Below are positions 37,206 to 45,930 of a stretch of 64,000 nt of DNA, in pieces. This DNA comes from Paramagnetospirillum kuznetsovii. Its GTDB lineage: Bacteria > Pseudomonadota > Alphaproteobacteria > Rhodospirillales > Magnetospirillaceae. The translations under genes and the position numbers were made by a program. The notes beneath the pieces are model-generated. The model made no database searches. It worked only from the letters and a program-made list of their open reading frames with translations, and had not been told where the DNA came from. The stretch lies in NCBI RefSeq assembly GCF_003284725.1, contig NZ_PGTO01000014.1, positions 1 through 64,000 on the forward strand. Reading direction: 5' to 3'. The stretch's first letter is position 1. The number at the start of each line of letters is the position of its first letter.

Positions 37206-37357
37206 CCGGTCAACCCCTGGACGCGCGGCCATGGGCTATGGGCAAGGGAAAATGAGCTCGGGACCGAAGGCGGGGCATCCCCTAGGAGAGCACCATCGCC
37301 GTGCGCGCTGTCGCGAGCAACCGGACGCGAATCATCCGGAGCACGCGGACCCTGCGC

Positions 37358-37567
37358 TTATTGCAGTGCAATGTCAAGCAATGCCGGACGGCTGGGCGCG
37401 AATGAAAGGTGAATGCTTTCGCAGGCGGAGCCCAGCGTGCAGGTATTCCGCTGTGCGCAATCGCACCCGCCTTCGATCAGACGCGACAGGTCGGCGTTGC
37501 CGGAATTGCCGTTCTGTGCCACCAACATGGCTCTGACACGGGTCGCTAAGCAGTGGCGCTGTTTCAT
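37358..37567 (-). CDS. Possible 69-residue Cys-rich protein
   Basis: Open frame from ATG 37567 preceded by GCGAGGCAACC, a fair ribosome-binding site. The product contains GGCDCAQRNTCTLGSAC, four Cys in 14 residues that could bind a metal or cluster, and a CLATR N-terminus. It is divergent from the bfd gene, and the 204-base spacer contains iron-type regulatory signals. No family is recognised. Codon third positions are GC-rich, as in real neighbours, but a short frame here could be chance. Confidence 0.4.
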   Translation of the reverse strand: MKQRHCLATRVRAMLVAQNGNSGNADLSRLIEGGCDCAQRNTCTLGSACESIHLSFAPSRPALLDIALQ

Positions 37568-37650
37568 GGTTGCCTCGCAGAATCAACCGAACTGCCACCT
37601 CAGATTAGCGACATGCAACCCTCGAACGAAGCCACGAGAATGGTTCATTC

Positions 37651-37732
37651 GTGATCATTCATGACAAAAGGCGAGCGTGAATGATGATCACACAAAATAT
37701 CTATTGGCATTCTTATTGCGAGTGATTATCAT
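37651..37732. promoter_or_regulatory. Iron-type regulatory region before bfd
   Basis: An imperfect inverted repeat GTGATCATTCA (37651-37661) / TGAATGATGATCAC (37678-37691) is followed by ATTGCGAGTGATTATCAT (37715-37732), which fits the right half of a Fur-type box (TGATTATCAT). The stretch 37600-37770 is AT-rich compared with its surroundings and probably holds promoters for both bfd and the Cys-rich frame. Confidence 0.5.
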
Positions 37733-37771
37733 ATGCATAGCGATATCCACTGATAGGACCGGGAGACCGCC

Positions 37772-37978
37772 ATGTATGTCTGCCTTTGCCACGGCTTCAC
37801 GGACCGCCAGGTGCGCGCTGCCATCACAGAGGGCGCGGGCAATGCCAATCAGGTCTTTCGTCAGTTCAACGCCAAGCCCCGCTGCGGCAAATGCGTTTCC
37901 ACCGTGCGGGAATTAGTGGATGAAACCAAGGGCAGTGGCGGCACATCGGGCGGTTGCCCCTGCGGCAAGCGGAATTAG
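37772..37978 (+). CDS. bfd: Bacterioferritin-associated ferredoxin
   Basis: A 68-residue [2Fe-2S] protein. The four cluster Cys are in the CLC pair of MYVCLCHGFTDRQVR and the KPRCGKC pair, the usual C-x-C...C-x2-C spacing of Bfd. It delivers electrons to bacterioferritin so that stored ferric iron can be released. GGGAGACCGCC precedes the ATG. The tail SGGTSGGCPCGKRN adds an unusual second CPC. No bacterioferritin gene is next to it. Induction under iron limitation through the upstream Fur-like box is likely. Confidence 0.92.
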   Translation: MYVCLCHGFTDRQVRAAITEGAGNANQVFRQFNAKPRCGKCVSTVRELVDETKGSGGTSGGCPCGKRN

Positions 37979-38097
37979 ACGATCTCTCCGATGATCAATT
38001 CGGCTTCGCCTTCATAGCGACGCGGAGCCGCCTTGACGACATTCTCACCGGCCAGCCATCCCTGGATCGCCCCCTCTTCCGTGACGATGATCCGCAG
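37975..38097 (-). CDS. Possible short protein without canonical start
   Basis: An open frame on the minus strand translates to a protein-like sequence containing IIVTEEGAIQGWLAGENVV and ending RYEGEAELIIGEIV, with balanced composition unlike a random GC-rich frame. No ATG, GTG or TTG lies between the preceding stop and this stretch; the only start is a CTG at 38097. It could be a real gene with a CTG start, a pseudogene, or the tail of the acyl-CoA synthetase gene shifted by a frameshift, since that gene ends just upstream. Its stop overlaps the bfd stop on the opposite strand. Confidence 0.35.
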   Translation of the reverse strand: MRIIVTEEGAIQGWLAGENVVKAAPRRYEGEAELIIGEIV

Positions 38098-38120
38098 GCC
38101 CGCGTCATGCCGGACTCATC

Positions 38121-39875
38121 CTATTCGTCGTCGAATCGGCCCGGACATGGCCCCAGGGTCGGCAGCATCTCGGTCCCCTCGGGTTCGCCCAAGGCTTTCG
38201 CCTTGAGGGCCCGACGCAAAATCTTGCCGGTGGAGGTCTTGGGCAATTCCGCGATGAAGTGAATCTCGCGCGGCGCCATGGCGGCTCCCAATTCCTGACG
38301 GGAAAAGGACAGCAATTCAGTGCGCAAGGCGTCGCCGGCCTCGAAGCCGGGATTGAGCGAGGCGAAGGCGACCGGCACCTCGCGCAGCAGCAGGTCGGGC
38401 TTGCCCACCACGCCGACCTCGGCCACCGCGGGATGATCCATCAGGGTGCCCTCGACCTCGAACGGCCCGATCTGGATGGCGCCGCACTTGATCATGTCGT
38501 CGGCGCGGCCGACGAACCAGAAGAAGCCATCGGCATCGCGCTTGACCAAATCGCCGGTGAAATACCAGCCGTCACGGCGGAAATCGGGCGCGGGATCGTC
38601 ACCGCCGATATAATGGGAGAACATGGCCGGCCAGCCTTGGCCCAGGGCCAATTCCCCCACAACGTCGGGACTGTCGACCCGCTTCCGCACGCCGCCGTCG
38701 CACCGTATGACCGCCGCCTCGACCCCTGGCAGGACTTGCCCCATGCTGCCGGGCCGACGTCCCTGGCCAGAGGCATTGGCGATGACGATGGCCCCGGTTT
38801 CGGTCTGCCACCAGGTATCAAGGAAGGGAACACCCAGCGCCTTTTGGCCCCAGGTCACCGCCTCGGCGTTGAGCGGCTCGCCGACGCTGGCGGCGACGCG
38901 CAGGCTGTTTTCCCGGTAAGAACGGGCCAGCGCGGCACCGAAGCGCATCATGGTGCGAATGGCGGTCGGCGTGGTGTACCAGGCCGTCACCTTCTCGTCG
39001 TGCAAGATGCCGTACCAGCGCCGGGGTTCCACATCGGATTCATCCACCAGCAAGGTCGCGCCGCAAGCCAGCGGAGCAATCACGCCATAGGCGGTGCTGG
39101 TCACCCAGCCGGGATCGGCGGTGCACCAGAAGATATCGGCATCGCTGAGGCCGAACACCCGGCGCCCGGTCATCAGATGGCCCAGCACCGAACGATGGGC
39201 GTGCAGCGCGCCCTTGGGCGTGCCGGTGGTGCCGCTGGTGAAGTGCAGGAAGGCAGGCGAGTCCGGTGTCGTCGCCACCGGCGGCACGGGTGCGGCCTCC
39301 GACATCACCGCGCCGAAATCCATGCAATCCTCGTGGCCCTGGACGAGGCCGCCATCGTCACCGACCAACAAGACATGACGAATGTCGCCAAGGCTGGCGC
39401 GGCTGCTCGCCAGCTTACGGCCATAGAGCTCTTCCGAGGCGATCAGAACCTTCGCTTGCCCCATTTCCAGTCGGGCCTTGATGGGGCCAGGCCCAAAGCT
39501 TCCCGACAAGGGGCAATAAATTCCACCCGCCTTCCAAATTCCCAGCGCGGAGATATAAAGCTCGGGCACCCGGTCCAGCAGCACCGCGACGGTCTCGCCC
39601 GGCTTCAACCCAAGACCGACCAAGGCCCCCGCCACGCGACCGGACAGATCGGACAGGTCTCGGTAGGAAAACTCGACGCGCTTCTGATGGCGCCCCAGCC
39701 AGCGCAACGCCACGGCATGCCCCAGCCCAGCGGCCACGTGACGGTCGGCACAGGCGGCGCCGATGTTCAGCCCGCCCGCATCGGGGCCGGCCAATTCGGC
39801 CATAAGGGCATCCCAGCTGAACCCCGGCTCAGCCTTCTCGTCCGCGCTGGTCGTGCCCGCTTTCGCCAATGCCAT
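38121..39875 (-). CDS. Acetyl/acyl-CoA synthetase (AMP-forming)
   Basis: A 584-residue ANL-superfamily enzyme. P-loop-like LHFTSGTTGTPKGALHAH, the adenylate motifs DTWWQTETG and DGWYFTGDLVKRD, and the C-terminal TSTGKILRRALK lysine are all present, giving ATP-dependent acyl-adenylate formation followed by thioester transfer to CoA. The A8 loop reads GRADDMIKCGAIQIGPFEVE where most relatives have a Tyr/Arg pair. Similar to the acetate/propionate-CoA ligase branch, but the substrate is not certain. ATG 39875 is preceded by GGGAGGATGC, better than TTG 39887. The C-terminal acidic tail CPGRFDDE is unusual; see the possible frameshift downstream. Confidence 0.9.
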   Translation of the reverse strand: MALAKAGTTSADEKAEPGFSWDALMAELAGPDAGGLNIGAACADRHVAAGLGHAVALRWLGRHQKRVEFSYRDLSDLSGRVAGALVGLGLKPGETVAVLLDRVPELYISALGIWKAGGIYCPLSGSFGPGPIKARLEMGQAKVLIASEELYGRKLASSRASLGDIRHVLLVGDDGGLVQGHEDCMDFGAVMSEAAPVPPVATTPDSPAFLHFTSGTTGTPKGALHAHRSVLGHLMTGRRVFGLSDADIFWCTADPGWVTSTAYGVIAPLACGATLLVDESDVEPRRWYGILHDEKVTAWYTTPTAIRTMMRFGAALARSYRENSLRVAASVGEPLNAEAVTWGQKALGVPFLDTWWQTETGAIVIANASGQGRRPGSMGQVLPGVEAAVIRCDGGVRKRVDSPDVVGELALGQGWPAMFSHYIGGDDPAPDFRRDGWYFTGDLVKRDADGFFWFVGRADDMIKCGAIQIGPFEVEGTLMDHPAVAEVGVVGKPDLLLREVPVAFASLNPGFEAGDALRTELLSFSRQELGAAMAPREIHFIAELPKTSTGKILRRALKAKALGEPEGTEMLPTLGPCPGRFDDE

Positions 39876-40022
39876 GCATCCTCCCAAATGCCTTTTCGGT
39901 AGCGGACGGCCGCATGGCTCGATCCGCCCGCCAACACGCCACTCAAGCAGCCATTGTTGTCCATGGCGAGCCTGCGGCGCAACCCAAGGAAACGCAGACC
40001 ACCGATGCGACTTTAAAAATGT

Positions 40023-41189
40023 TTACGGAGCCGGAGGCAAGCCGCCTTCGAGAATGGCGGCAGCGATGCGTTCGCCGATCAGCTTATTGAACTTGGGAGA
40101 ATAGTGCACCGTGTCGATATAGGCGTTGCCGTCGGCGGGTTCCAACTCGGCCAGCCACAGCAGGCCATGCTCCCACAGCTGTCCTTGGGACCGCATCTGC
40201 GCCAGCTTGGGATAGCCCCGCGCCGAGTTCATGTGATAGCCCAGCGCCTCTTCCTTGACCGGGAACGGCCGCTTGCGATTGTCGTAGGAATAGGTGGGAA
40301 CCGGCTGTTGCACGAACAATGCCTTAAAGCCCAGACGCTCGGCGGTGGCATCGATCATCCGGCGATTGATGTCGAGGCGGCCGATCACCCGGTCCACATC
40401 CGCCTCGCTGTCGCAGAAGCTGCCCCATTCCCGAACCATCACCGACTTATCGCCGCCCAGATGGCGGGCCAGTTGAACCACCGACGAGCGATGGGACAAT
40501 TCCAGGGCGATGGGCATGCGTGACCGTGCGCGCGTCAACTGGGTCAGCCGCTCGTTCCAGGCCGACACATCGGGAACGGTGCAGTAATAGAAGTCGTTGA
40601 GGCCGTCGACGAACACCGCCACATCCGGCTTGACGCCCGAGGTCAAATGGCGTTCCAACGCGATGCGCTCCTGGGTGGAGAAATAGGAGACAACGCCGAA
40701 ATTGAACACCTGGACATCAGTGCGCCCCGAAGCTCGCAGGGCCTTTTCCACATTGGCGGCGATGGTCTCGTCATTGCCGACGCCGATGCCCATGGCGGTG
40801 GAGCCGCCATAGATGAAGACTTTCGGTCCCGCCGCCTTCAAATCCTGATCGTCGCGCCCATTGGTCCGGTAGCCGTCTTCGGTGATGGTGAAGTGCTTGC
40901 CATTATAGGGCGCCATGCGAAATTCGACGAAGGGGCTATAGACGGTGTCGGACTGGCGCCACCCTTCGGACATCACTTGTTCGTAGTGTTTGACGTCCTC
41001 GCTGTCGTAGAGCTTTCGAATGTTGTCGGGCGTCCAGGAAACGGCGAAGCTCGGCCGTTTGGCCCGCAGCACTTTCAGGGCGGCGTCCGATGCCCATTCG
41101 GCGATGGCCACCCCGATCACCGAACACAACACGATCACGGCGACCGAAGTGAACAGACGTCCCAGCGGATTCGATTGTTTCCGGCGCAT
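40023..41189 (-). CDS. Membrane-anchored SGNH/GDSL hydrolase
   Basis: A 388-residue protein. One N-terminal helix (LFTSVAVIVLCSVIGVAIAEWA) without a cleavage site anchors it, with the enzyme on the periplasmic side. SGNH blocks are GGSTAMG (nucleophile Ser), FNFGVVSYFSTQ (Gly/oxyanion), VDGLNDFYY (Asn) and DTVHYSP (catalytic Asp-x-x-His). It likely removes or adds acyl groups on envelope glycans or lipids, as for AlgX/DltD-like members; the substrate is unknown. It stands alone between the acyl-CoA synthetase and HIT genes. Confidence 0.87.
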   Translation of the reverse strand: MRRKQSNPLGRLFTSVAVIVLCSVIGVAIAEWASDAALKVLRAKRPSFAVSWTPDNIRKLYDSEDVKHYEQVMSEGWRQSDTVYSPFVEFRMAPYNGKHFTITEDGYRTNGRDDQDLKAAGPKVFIYGGSTAMGIGVGNDETIAANVEKALRASGRTDVQVFNFGVVSYFSTQERIALERHLTSGVKPDVAVFVDGLNDFYYCTVPDVSAWNERLTQLTRARSRMPIALELSHRSSVVQLARHLGGDKSVMVREWGSFCDSEADVDRVIGRLDINRRMIDATAERLGFKALFVQQPVPTYSYDNRKRPFPVKEEALGYHMNSARGYPKLAQMRSQGQLWEHGLLWLAELEPADGNAYIDTVHYSPKFNKLIGERIAAAILEGGLPPAP

Positions 41190-41265
41190 ACGGGCAATAC
41201 CTTGGAAAAGTCAGGCCTTCTGATACCGCGATTGCAGTGCCCGGCGCAATGAGGAGAAATAATGC

Positions 41266-41670
41266 ATGTTCAGCCTTCATCCCCGCTTGGACGCCGACAC
41301 CCAATTGATCCGCGATTGGCCGCTGTGCCGCGTGCTCTTGATGAAGGATGCCAACTACCCTTGGCTGATCCTGGTGCCGCGCCGCGCCGAGATTTCGGAA
41401 ATCACCGATCTCGCCCCCGAGGTTCGCGCCACGCTGATGGAAGAGGTGGCGCGGGCATCCTCCGCTCTGCGGGAACTGTTGAACCCCGACCGCGTCAATG
41501 TGGCCGCGCTAGGCAACATGGTGCCGCAACTGCACGTCCATGTGATCGCACGCTTCGCCACCGACCCGGCTTGGCCGAAACCGGTCTGGGGCGCGGTTCC
41601 AGCCGCTGCCTACGAGCCGGAAGGGCTGGTGGGGCGGATCACGGAGTTGCGGGGCGCGCTGGGCGACTGA
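41266..41670 (+). CDS. HIT-family hydrolase
   Basis: A 134-residue histidine-triad protein. The core is VLLMKDANYPWLILVPRR, then VAALGNMVPQLHVHVIARF; the nucleotide-binding triad H-x-H-x-H appears as HVHVIAR, with the third His replaced by Ile, as in one known HIT subgroup. It probably hydrolyses nucleotide phosphoramidates or dinucleotides; reduced activity is possible. A modest purine stretch (GAGGAGAAATA) precedes the ATG. Confidence 0.9.
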   Translation: MFSLHPRLDADTQLIRDWPLCRVLLMKDANYPWLILVPRRAEISEITDLAPEVRATLMEEVARASSALRELLNPDRVNVAALGNMVPQLHVHVIARFATDPAWPKPVWGAVPAAAYEPEGLVGRITELRGALGD

Positions 41671-41679
41671 TGCCGCTCG

Positions 41680-41725
41680 TCGTTTGAAGCGACCCTTGGG
41701 CGGGCGAGACGCCCGCTTTCCATAA
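41680..41725. repeat. Intergenic palindromic repeat, copy E (left end)
   Basis: Contains CGTTTGAAGCGACCC, then GGGCGGGCGAGACGCCCGC, then degenerates at TTTCCATAAG. It lies between the convergent HIT and coiled-coil genes, next to a terminator. Confidence 0.8.
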
Positions 41726-41744
41726 GGGTCTTGTGTAGAAACGA

Positions 41745-41774
41745 AAACGGCGCCGAATCGCTCCGGCGCCGTTT
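41745..41774. terminator. Bidirectional terminator between convergent genes
   Basis: Perfect 11-bp stem AAACGGCGCCG / CGGCGCCGTTT with an 8-base loop. On the minus strand it is followed by TTCGTTTC and lies just past the stop at 41792, so it should end the coiled-coil gene; on the plus strand it can end the HIT transcript. Confidence 0.8.
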
Positions 41775-41791
41775 GCCTGACGTTGTGGCTT

Positions 41792-44695
41792 CTATTCCAG
41801 ACGACCCAGCGAGCGCGCCAGAACCAGATAGAGCTTTCCCACTTCCGACGACGTGAAGGTGCCGGTCAGCACGTCCATATGGTCGGAATTACGGGCCTGA
41901 CCCAGCAGGTTCTCGAATTCCGCCAGATAGCGGGTGACGTATTCGCGGAACTCGCCGTCGTCCTCGAACTTGTTCTTAATGGACGACATCTGGTGCTTGT
42001 CCAGATTCTTGAGGATCTTGCGCACGAAGATGCTTTGATCGCCAGCGTGGAAATCGCGCCACGCCTTCTCGTCTATATTGGCGTTGAAGATACGGCCGAT
42101 ATCGACCGAGAGCGACTGCAACTTCTCGACGATGAAGGCGGCGTTCTGCAAGAAGTGCTCGACCGAAGCCTGCGACCGCTTCTCTTCCATCTGCTGGGCA
42201 CGGATTTCGGCCAGCTTGGAGGCGTTGACCAGTTCGTCCACCTGCCGCGAGAAGCTGTTGGAGAAGCTTTCCGCCTGGGTCGCCAGACGGTCGCCGGTGA
42301 TGCCCAGATCGTTGGACTTGGCCCGCACCATCTCGAAGGCGGCTTCCAGCTTGGCGCTGGTCCGCTCGGTGGTTTCCTGCAATTCGCTGGCGTGGCGGCG
42401 CAATCCGTCACCGGCGGCGCGGACCTGGGCGGTAATGCGCTCCGACGACGCGGTAAGGTCGCGGATACCGGCGCGCAGCATGTCGCCAGCGGCGGTGACC
42501 TGGGCGGCTGTCTTATTGGAGGTTTCCTCGAAGTCGCGGCTGATGGTGCGCAGGGCGTCGCCCGCGGTCTGCGACTGGGCGAAGACCTGCTGGGCGGCTT
42601 CGCCCAGTTCGACGGCATTCTGCTGGATGGAGGCGCCGAAGGCCTTGAGCACATCGGTGGAATCGTCGGCGACGCGGGCCAGGGCCTGTGACTGCACCCG
42701 CAAGCCTTCGCCCACGGCGCTGACCGAGGCTTCCGCCTGATCGGCGGAGATGACCACCTGCTCGGTCTGCTTGCGCAGAACCTCGGTGGCGGCGCGCACG
42801 CGGGCACCCAGCTGCTCGGAAACCATGCCCAGTTGCTCGGACCGCTTTTCCAGCGTCTCGGCGACGCTGCCGGTCTCGGTGATGGCCCGCGCCGAGGCGG
42901 TGCCCACATCGGTGCTGCGCTGGCGCAGCGCCTCGCCCACCGCTTCCAACTCGACGCCGACGCGGCTCGACATGGCGATCAGGTCGTTGGTGTTCTGGCG
43001 CAGCGTGTCGGCGATGCCCTTGACGCGGCCCATGACCTGATCGGAGGTGGCGATCAGATGACGGGACTGCTGGTTCAGCGAGGCTTCCGACAGCTTGGAC
43101 TGGGTCGAAACCACATTGGCGGCATCGGCCAGTTCGTCGGCCTGCTTGCGCAGGGACTGACGGATGGCCTCGGCCTGGGCGGCGGCCTTTTCGGCCCCCT
43201 TGTTGAGGTCGTCGATATGCAGGCGCAGCGTCTCGGACACTTCGCGTCCGCGCACGCTCATCTGATCGGAGGCGGCCGACAGGGCGCGGCTCTGGGCCTG
43301 GAAGCCCTCGCCGGTTTCGCGGATGCGGGCGATGGCGCGCTCCACCGCGCTGTCCACGTCGTCGCGGCGCTGGGCGAAGACTTCGCCCACGGCGCCCATC
43401 TGGGACGAGGCATCATCGGCGGCGAGGCGCAGATTCTCGGTATGGCGCGACAGCACTTCCTCGATCTCGCGGAAGCGGCCCATGGCCTGATCCGAGGCGG
43501 AAACCAGTTCGCGGGACTGAACGCCCAGCGCCTCTTCCACGATCTTGACGCGCGACAGCACGCGTTCGGTGATCTGGTCGAGGCCGGTGGCCTGCTGTTG
43601 CAGCGAGGCGGAAATGCGGCCGGTCTGTTCGGCCAGACGCTCGGCGGCCTGATCCAGGTCGGTGTTCTGGCGGGTGAACAGGCCTTCCAGCGCGTCGACA
43701 CGCTCGGCCAGGGCGGTGGCGACCACCTCGGTGCGGTTGGTGGCCTGCTCGGCCGAGCTGCCCAACTGGGCGCTTTGGCGTTCGAACATGGCGACCACCT
43801 GCTCGGCGCGGACAACGGCGTTCTGCGAGGTGCGGTCCAGGGCCTCGGACTGCGCCTTGACCTGTTCCGCCACGGAATCGGCACGCGACGCGGCGCGGGC
43901 CGAGGTGGCATCGATGCTTTCGATCTGGCCGCGCAGCAATTCGCCGAAGTCGCGAATGCGGGTCGCCGAGGTCTCGGTGACAGTGTTGAGATCCTGGGTC
44001 TGGATGCGCAGCAGGTGCTCGACCTCGCGGGCCCGCGACGTGGCGGCGTCGGCGGCCTGGGTCAGCCCAGCCACTTCCTGGCGAAGCGCATCCACGGCGG
44101 ACTGGGCCTCGTTGTTGACGCGCCCGAGCACGCCGGTCATGGCTTCCACCTGGGTGACCAGCATGTCGCGGATGGTTTCGGCCTGGTTGGAGGCCAGGGT
44201 CGAGGCCTGGATGAGTTCGCCCGCCTGGGCGCGCAATGAATTGGCGATGACGGCGACACGCTGCTCGGCGCCCTCGGCGGGATAGGTCAGCAGCGAGAGC
44301 TGCTGGCGGATCTCGGCGGAAACCGAGCGCAGCTCGCGGCCGCGATCGAGATAGGCCACCACCAGCCACAGGAAGGCCAGGGGCAGGAAGGCGGCGCCCG
44401 CCAGTCCGCCGATTTCCTGCGGCTGCATGAAGACCAGATTGTTCCAGCCGATGGAGGTGTTGGCGTAGCTGCCGCACAATCCGATCCACAGGACCGTGAC
44501 AATCAGGCTGACCACCTGGGCCAACCGACTGCCGCCTTGGGCGGAAGCGACGGGCCGACTGACGGGAGCAGGACGCAAATCAGGCAGCGGCGGGGAAAGC
44601 ATGGCCCCTTTCTCCGGGGTATCGTCAGCCGCTACGGGGGCTGCCCCGGTTTCCTGAGCCTCGGTCTCGCCTCTGGTCATCGTCGTGTCACCCAT
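41792..44695 (-). CDS. Giant 25-residue-repeat coiled-coil membrane protein
   Basis: A 967-residue protein. The N-terminus (1-55) is Pro/Ala-rich and cytoplasmic, with two helices (about 60-80, 97-115). From about 155 to 815 the chain is made of about 24 tandem repeats of 25 residues, each ending in Leu/Val/Phe and starting R/K-x-Q/N-S/T (for example RQRSTDVGTASARAITETGSV..., then EKRSEQLGMVSEQLG...). A few repeats carry 11- or 14-residue insertions. A 25-residue period (7+7+11) implies a long, nearly straight coiled coil about 95 nm long if fully helical. The last 150 residues form a conserved-looking globular domain (VEHFLQNAAFIVEKLQSLSVDIGRIF, WRDFHAGDQSIFVRKIL). The role is unknown; envelope or pole spacer is a guess. 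Confidence 0.88.
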   Translation of the reverse strand: MGDTTMTRGETEAQETGAAPVAADDTPEKGAMLSPPLPDLRPAPVSRPVASAQGGSRLAQVVSLIVTVLWIGLCGSYANTSIGWNNLVFMQPQEIGGLAGAAFLPLAFLWLVVAYLDRGRELRSVSAEIRQQLSLLTYPAEGAEQRVAVIANSLRAQAGELIQASTLASNQAETIRDMLVTQVEAMTGVLGRVNNEAQSAVDALRQEVAGLTQAADAATSRAREVEHLLRIQTQDLNTVTETSATRIRDFGELLRGQIESIDATSARAASRADSVAEQVKAQSEALDRTSQNAVVRAEQVVAMFERQSAQLGSSAEQATNRTEVVATALAERVDALEGLFTRQNTDLDQAAERLAEQTGRISASLQQQATGLDQITERVLSRVKIVEEALGVQSRELVSASDQAMGRFREIEEVLSRHTENLRLAADDASSQMGAVGEVFAQRRDDVDSAVERAIARIRETGEGFQAQSRALSAASDQMSVRGREVSETLRLHIDDLNKGAEKAAAQAEAIRQSLRKQADELADAANVVSTQSKLSEASLNQQSRHLIATSDQVMGRVKGIADTLRQNTNDLIAMSSRVGVELEAVGEALRQRSTDVGTASARAITETGSVAETLEKRSEQLGMVSEQLGARVRAATEVLRKQTEQVVISADQAEASVSAVGEGLRVQSQALARVADDSTDVLKAFGASIQQNAVELGEAAQQVFAQSQTAGDALRTISRDFEETSNKTAAQVTAAGDMLRAGIRDLTASSERITAQVRAAGDGLRRHASELQETTERTSAKLEAAFEMVRAKSNDLGITGDRLATQAESFSNSFSRQVDELVNASKLAEIRAQQMEEKRSQASVEHFLQNAAFIVEKLQSLSVDIGRIFNANIDEKAWRDFHAGDQSIFVRKILKNLDKHQMSSIKNKFEDDGEFREYVTRYLAEFENLLGQARNSDHMDVLTGTFTSSEVGKLYLVLARSLGRLE

Positions 44696-45285
44696 GAGTC
44701 AGCCTTGAACAACTGAAATTTCAGGCCCGCGACCGCCCAATTCATTCGGGCGACAACAGGTATGCCGTGTCCGACCGCGAAGCGGCGGCGGTGCCGAGGC
44801 TTGGGGCTAAAGCCAAGCCAAAATTCCAAGTGATGGGCGGACACTGCTCCCCCTCTCCCCCCGGACCTTGGACAGCGCTTCGCAGGATGCCTTTTTCATG
44901 GAGGAAAATCAAACACTGATCCCCGTTACAGATTTGCCATATCTGTCGCGATTTGTGCCTCAAAGACCGGCCTCGCCGCGCCGGGCGCTTCGCCTTGGAA
45001 AAGGGAGGATGAATTCGAGCAAGGCGAAAAACTGCCCGCCGTCACGTCAAGCTCTGTCGCCGCAATCCCTTGACCATTGGTCACGTTGACACTTGGCTGT
45101 GGAGCCGCCTAGCATTCCATCTTTCGCGGGCAAGCGTTTCAGTGAGCGGGACGATGGACTCGATCAAGGTGGAAAAGCGCCCGCAGTCAATTCAGCCCAC
45201 TGTCACCGTAATGCAATCTGATGCTGCACCTAATGGGGATGCTGCCGGATCAGAACTTTCCGGCACCAAGAGGGGATGATTTGCC
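44696..45285. other. 590-base gap with little coding signal
   Basis: This stretch is lower in GC than its surroundings. The inverted repeat ACAGAT-N7-ATCTGT near 44931-44949 could be an operator for the upstream coiled-coil gene. The only plausible frame is 45154-45279, listed separately. No RNA gene or element was recognised otherwise. Confidence 0.4.
45154..45279 (+). CDS. Possible 41-residue peptide before the lipoprotein gene
   Basis: ATG 45154 follows GAGCGGGACG, and the frame (MDSIKVEKRPQSIQPTVTV...) runs to TGA 45279, six bases before the next ATG. It has a polar, unstructured composition and no recognised family. A leader peptide or decayed gene start are alternatives. Confidence 0.3.
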   Translation: MDSIKVEKRPQSIQPTVTVMQSDAAPNGDAAGSELSGTKRG

Positions 45286-45762
45286 ATGAGGTTTTCAATG
45301 GATCGCGCTACGCCATGCGGGTGGAAAAAACTGACAGTGCTTGCTGTCGCCCTTGTCCTGACAGCTTGCGCCAACGGCAAGGTATCCTCCTATGGGAAGA
45401 TCGATCATGCCGAGATGACGGCCATCGTTCCGCCCGGTCATTACGGAATCATCGGTGCGCTGAAAGAGGCACTGATAAAAGAAGGATGGAAGGTCATCGT
45501 CTCTGCTGGCGATGAAAAGTTTATCGGGAAAGTCATTCCTGAGATAGATATCACGCGGACCAGAGAGCGATCCTCAAGATACACGTTCACTGTGGAGCAG
45601 CATGTTTGGAACGTCTGCGCTGCTGGTGAAAATGCGGTTGAGTACGACATAACGATTGTCGATAACCGCTCTGGCTCCGAAGTCGCCTCAATCACCGGGC
45701 GCGGTGACTGCTGGGCGGGTCGCAATGACGCGCAGATCTCCAAGGCCATCGGCGCACTCTAA
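45286..45762 (+). CDS. Small lipoprotein in lower-GC patch
   Basis: A 158-residue protein. The N-terminus (MDRATPCGWKKLTVLAVALVLTAC) ends in lipobox LTAC, so it is likely a lipoprotein. The mature part has two Cys pairs (WNVCAAGEN, GDCWAG) and a mixed alpha/beta pattern (IIGALKEALIKEGWKVIV, YTFTVEQHVWNVC, YDITIVDNRSGSEVASITG) reminiscent of small periplasmic ligand-binding or TraT/YajI-like proteins, but none is identified. ATG 45286 and 45298 are possible starts. GC and codon use are lower than neighbours, suggesting recent acquisition. It is followed by repeats. Confidence 0.75.
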   Translation: MRFSMDRATPCGWKKLTVLAVALVLTACANGKVSSYGKIDHAEMTAIVPPGHYGIIGALKEALIKEGWKVIVSAGDEKFIGKVIPEIDITRTRERSSRYTFTVEQHVWNVCAAGENAVEYDITIVDNRSGSEVASITGRGDCWAGRNDAQISKAIGAL

Positions 45763-45765
45763 TCT

Positions 45766-45805
45766 GGTTGCGGTGACAGGTTGCGGTGACAGGGTTACGG
45801 TGACA
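45766..45805. repeat. Three tandem 13-14-base direct repeats
   Basis: GGTTGCGGTGACA occurs twice head to tail (45766-45778, 45779-45791), followed by a variant GGGTTACGGTGACA (45792-45805). It lies just after the lipoprotein stop codon, near the REP-like element. Confidence 0.8.
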
Positions 45806-45930
45806 GTACGCTAGATTAACGCTCGCTGCTTTACGGCGTCGCTTGAGGCCTGTTGCTTAGGCCCCGGTTTTGCGGGTTTTAGGGAGCGATTCGTCCGTGT
45901 TTCCAATTCCGTGAGAAAGGCATCATCGCC

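Noticed and set aside
37413-37664. Plus-strand 83-residue frame before bfd
   Set aside because: It overlaps the Cys-rich minus-strand frame, lacks a ribosome-binding site and reads as low-complexity sequence.
41792-44695. Tandem DNA repeats or CRISPR-like array in the coiled-coil gene
   Set aside because: The 75-base periodicity is degenerate at DNA level and reflects a 25-residue protein repeat; no conserved direct repeats with unique spacers exist here or elsewhere in the window.
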